DNA of 34,980 nucleotides from an uncultured Octadecabacter sp. (GTDB lineage Bacteria > Pseudomonadota > Alphaproteobacteria > Rhodobacterales > Rhodobacteraceae), in the NCBI GenBank assembly GCA_937969445.1, contig CALBVZ010000097.1, forward strand, positions 1-34,980, in the 5' to 3' direction. Positions 33,384 to 34,980 of this stretch are shown one piece after another. The notes below the pieces were generated by a model, which did no database searches, was not told where the DNA came from, and saw only the letters and a list, made by a program, of their open reading frames with translations. Position numbers and translations under genes: made by a program. Numbering within the stretch: position 1 is the first letter of the stretch; each line of letters begins with the position of its first letter.

Positions 33384-34980
33384 TCACATTTTGTTAACCG
33401 CTGCGTCGCCAATGTTGTCGACGCCTCGTTCTTCCAGCAAATTCGTCAGCCAATCTGGATCCATTTCCGGAACCGAACTTAAAAGCAAATCTGTGTATGC
33501 GTGATGTGGCGGTGTAAACATGCTTGTCTTCTCACCTTGCTCAATCACCTTGCCTTCCTTCATTACCACCACTTCGTCTGCGATCGATTTCACAGTCGCA
33601 AGATCGTGCGTGATGAACATGTAAGAAAGGCCAAGGTTGTCCTGCAAATCTGCAAGAAGCCGCAAAATGCCTTCAGCAACCAGTTGATCCAATGCAGATG
33701 TAACTTCGTCGCAAATGATGAACTTCGGTTCTGCAGCCAACGCGCGTGCAATGCCGATGCGTTGCTTTTGCCCGCCAGAAAGCTCGGACGGCAAACGATT
33801 GTAGTACTGGGACGGTTCAAGCTCGATTTGATCGAGAAGTTCGTTCACGCGCTCACGACGTTTCACACCCTTAAGGCCACCATAGAACTGAACGGGGCGA
33901 CCAATGATCTGGCCAATGGTCTTGCGCGGGTTCAGGGCTGTGTCAGCCATCTGGTAAATCATTTGTGCTTGGCGAAGCTGATCTTTGGTCCGCTTCCGAT
34001 AATCAGCAGGCAGAACTTCACCGTCAAAAGCGATCTCACCGATGCGTGGCGGTAAAAGGCCTGTGATGCAACGCGCTGCTGTGGACTTGCCGGATCCAGA
34101 CTCACCAACAACGGCGACTGTACGACCAGCATGGATGTCAAAGCTGACATCATGAAGGACATCTGTTTTGCCATACGCGGCGGTAATTCCACGCACCGAA
34201 ACGACAGGAACGGACCCTTCAGGAACGGGTGGTTTCTTCGGTCTTTGAAACGCTCGAACCGCCCAAAGGGACTTGGTGTAGTCTTCTTTTGGGGCAGAAA
34301 GCATGGTGCGGGTATCCGCCTCTTCAACCTCATCACCGCGCAGCAGCACTTTGATATTGTCAGCCATTTGCGCCACAACCGCGAGGTCGTGGGTAATGTA
34401 AATCGCGGCCGTATCGAATTCCTCAACGATCTCACGAATAGACGCAAGGACCTCAATCTGGGTCGTCACATCAAGCGCGGTTGTCGGTTCGTCGAAAATG
34501 ATCAGGTCAGGACGGCATGACATCGCCATCGCAGTCATAGCGCGCTGCAACTGCCCGCCGGAAACCTGATGCGGATAGCGAAAACCAATTTGATCTGGGT
34601 TCGGCAAGCGGAGCTTGCGATACAGCTCGATCCCGTCTTCCGTGCTCGCGGCGCGGCTATCGACGCGATGCTGAACTGGTGCTTCCGTATGTTGATCCAT
34701 CAGCTTGTGTGCTGGGTTGAATGATGCGGCTGCGGACTGCGCAACGTAGGCAATACGTTTGCCCAACAGGTCGCGTTTGACCGCGGCAGATGCTTTGACC
34801 AGATCAATCCCATCGAACTCAACAGAACCCTCAGAGATACGAACGCCATCGCGGGTGTACCCCATCGCAGCAAGGCCAATTGTCGACTTCCCTGCGCCGG
34901 ATTCACCGATAAGACCCAGAACCTCGCCTTTCTTTAGCGTTAGGTCGACACCGTTGATAATAGGGTTCCACGTTTCGTCG
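33384..34980 (-). CDS. Fused two-NBD oligopeptide-type ABC transporter ATPase, 3' part (5' end outside window)
   Basis: The frame runs off the window edge, with 531 residues visible and the first complete codon at 34979. It carries two nucleotide-binding domains in one chain. Domain 1: Walker A GESGAGKST (visible residues 25-33), signature VSGGQ and Walker B LIIFDEPTTALD. Domain 2: Walker A GESGSGKST, signature LSGGQKQRIGIARALA and Walker B FIICDEVTSALD. This corresponds to DppD and DppF joined, as in YejF or GsiA. It would drive uptake of the ligand brought by the adjacent Tat-exported binding protein. An ATG at 34865 is internal, because Walker A lies upstream of it. Only a few N-terminal residues should be missing. 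Confidence 0.93.
   Translation of the reverse strand, partial: DETWNPIINGVDLTLKKGEVLGLIGESGAGKSTIGLAAMGYTRDGVRISEGSVEFDGIDLVKASAAVKRDLLGKRIAYVAQSAAASFNPAHKLMDQHTEAPVQHRVDSRAASTEDGIELYRKLRLPNPDQIGFRYPHQVSGGQLQRAMTAMAMSCRPDLIIFDEPTTALDVTTQIEVLASIREIVEEFDTAAIYITHDLAVVAQMADNIKVLLRGDEVEEADTRTMLSAPKEDYTKSLWAVRAFQRPKKPPVPEGSVPVVSVRGITAAYGKTDVLHDVSFDIHAGRTVAVVGESGSGKSTAARCITGLLPPRIGEIAFDGEVLPADYRKRTKDQLRQAQMIYQMADTALNPRKTIGQIIGRPVQFYGGLKGVKRRERVNELLDQIELEPSQYYNRLPSELSGGQKQRIGIARALAAEPKFIICDEVTSALDQLVAEGILRLLADLQDNLGLSYMFITHDLATVKSIADEVVVMKEGKVIEQGEKTSMFTPPHHAYTDLLLSSVPEMDPDWLTNLLEERGVDNIGDAAVNKM

Noticed and set aside
1-34980. CRISPR arrays, insertion sequences, prophage genes or a new defence island
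   Set aside because: Read through by eye: no regularly spaced repeats, transposase or integrase motifs, or phage genes; most content is conserved housekeeping.

Overview
The window looks like a chromosomal segment of a marine alphaproteobacterium of the roseobacter group (Rhodobacteraceae). This rests on the housekeeping gene orders (kdsD-lptC-lptA-lptB-hpf-ptsN; secA divergent from ppiC-argJ-mutT; rimP-nusA-ylxR-infB), an RpoH-type promoter with the alphaproteobacterial CCTATAT -10 before dnaK, and glycan and sulfotransferase genes of types I recall from roseobacters. Genus is an inference I cannot settle. I see no insertion sequence, CRISPR array, rRNA or tRNA gene.

Layout. (1) 1-3756, plus strand: end of kdsD, then lptC-lptA-lptB (lipopolysaccharide precursor synthesis and export), hpf (ribosome hibernation) and ptsN (EIIA-Ntr). 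(2) 3753-11714, minus strand: a seven-gene run read cysQ, kdsB, galU, two paralogous GT2-type glycosyltransferases, a GT14-like glycosyltransferase and a two-domain sulfotransferase. Divergent from it is an orphan ABC-2/KpsM-like export permease (11857-12678). Together these look like a locus for making, and perhaps sulfating and exporting, a surface glycan; cysQ would remove the PAP by-product of sulfotransfer. (3) 12882-17626: alkB (minus), then dnaK-dnaJ with a heat-shock promoter, then radC. (4) 17623-20255, minus: a PstS-like/OmpA chimeric envelope protein coupled by an ATGA overlap to an unrecognised membrane-anchored protein, lying downstream of secA (20379-23069). (5) 23259-25725, plus: parvulin-type PPIase, argJ, mutT; then a 44-residue protein and a strong bidirectional terminator. 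(6) 26063-31395, minus: rimP-nusA-ylxR/L7Ae-infB, preceded by a promoter and a leader that ends in an intrinsic-terminator hairpin just before rimP, a candidate attenuator. (7) 31598-31720, plus: a 40-residue single-pass membrane protein. (8) 31777-34980, minus: Tat-exported oligopeptide-type solute-binding protein and a fused two-NBD ABC ATPase cut by the window edge.

The least ordinary parts are the sulfotransferase/glycosyltransferase/cysQ block with its orphan permease, the secA-adjacent PstS-OmpA pair, the rimP leader, and the two very small genes. Several starts were moved downstream from the longest open frame (secA, the 19164-20255 gene, ppiC, mutT, ylxR and the 44-residue gene), based on Shine-Dalgarno sites, gene overlaps and family N-termini.
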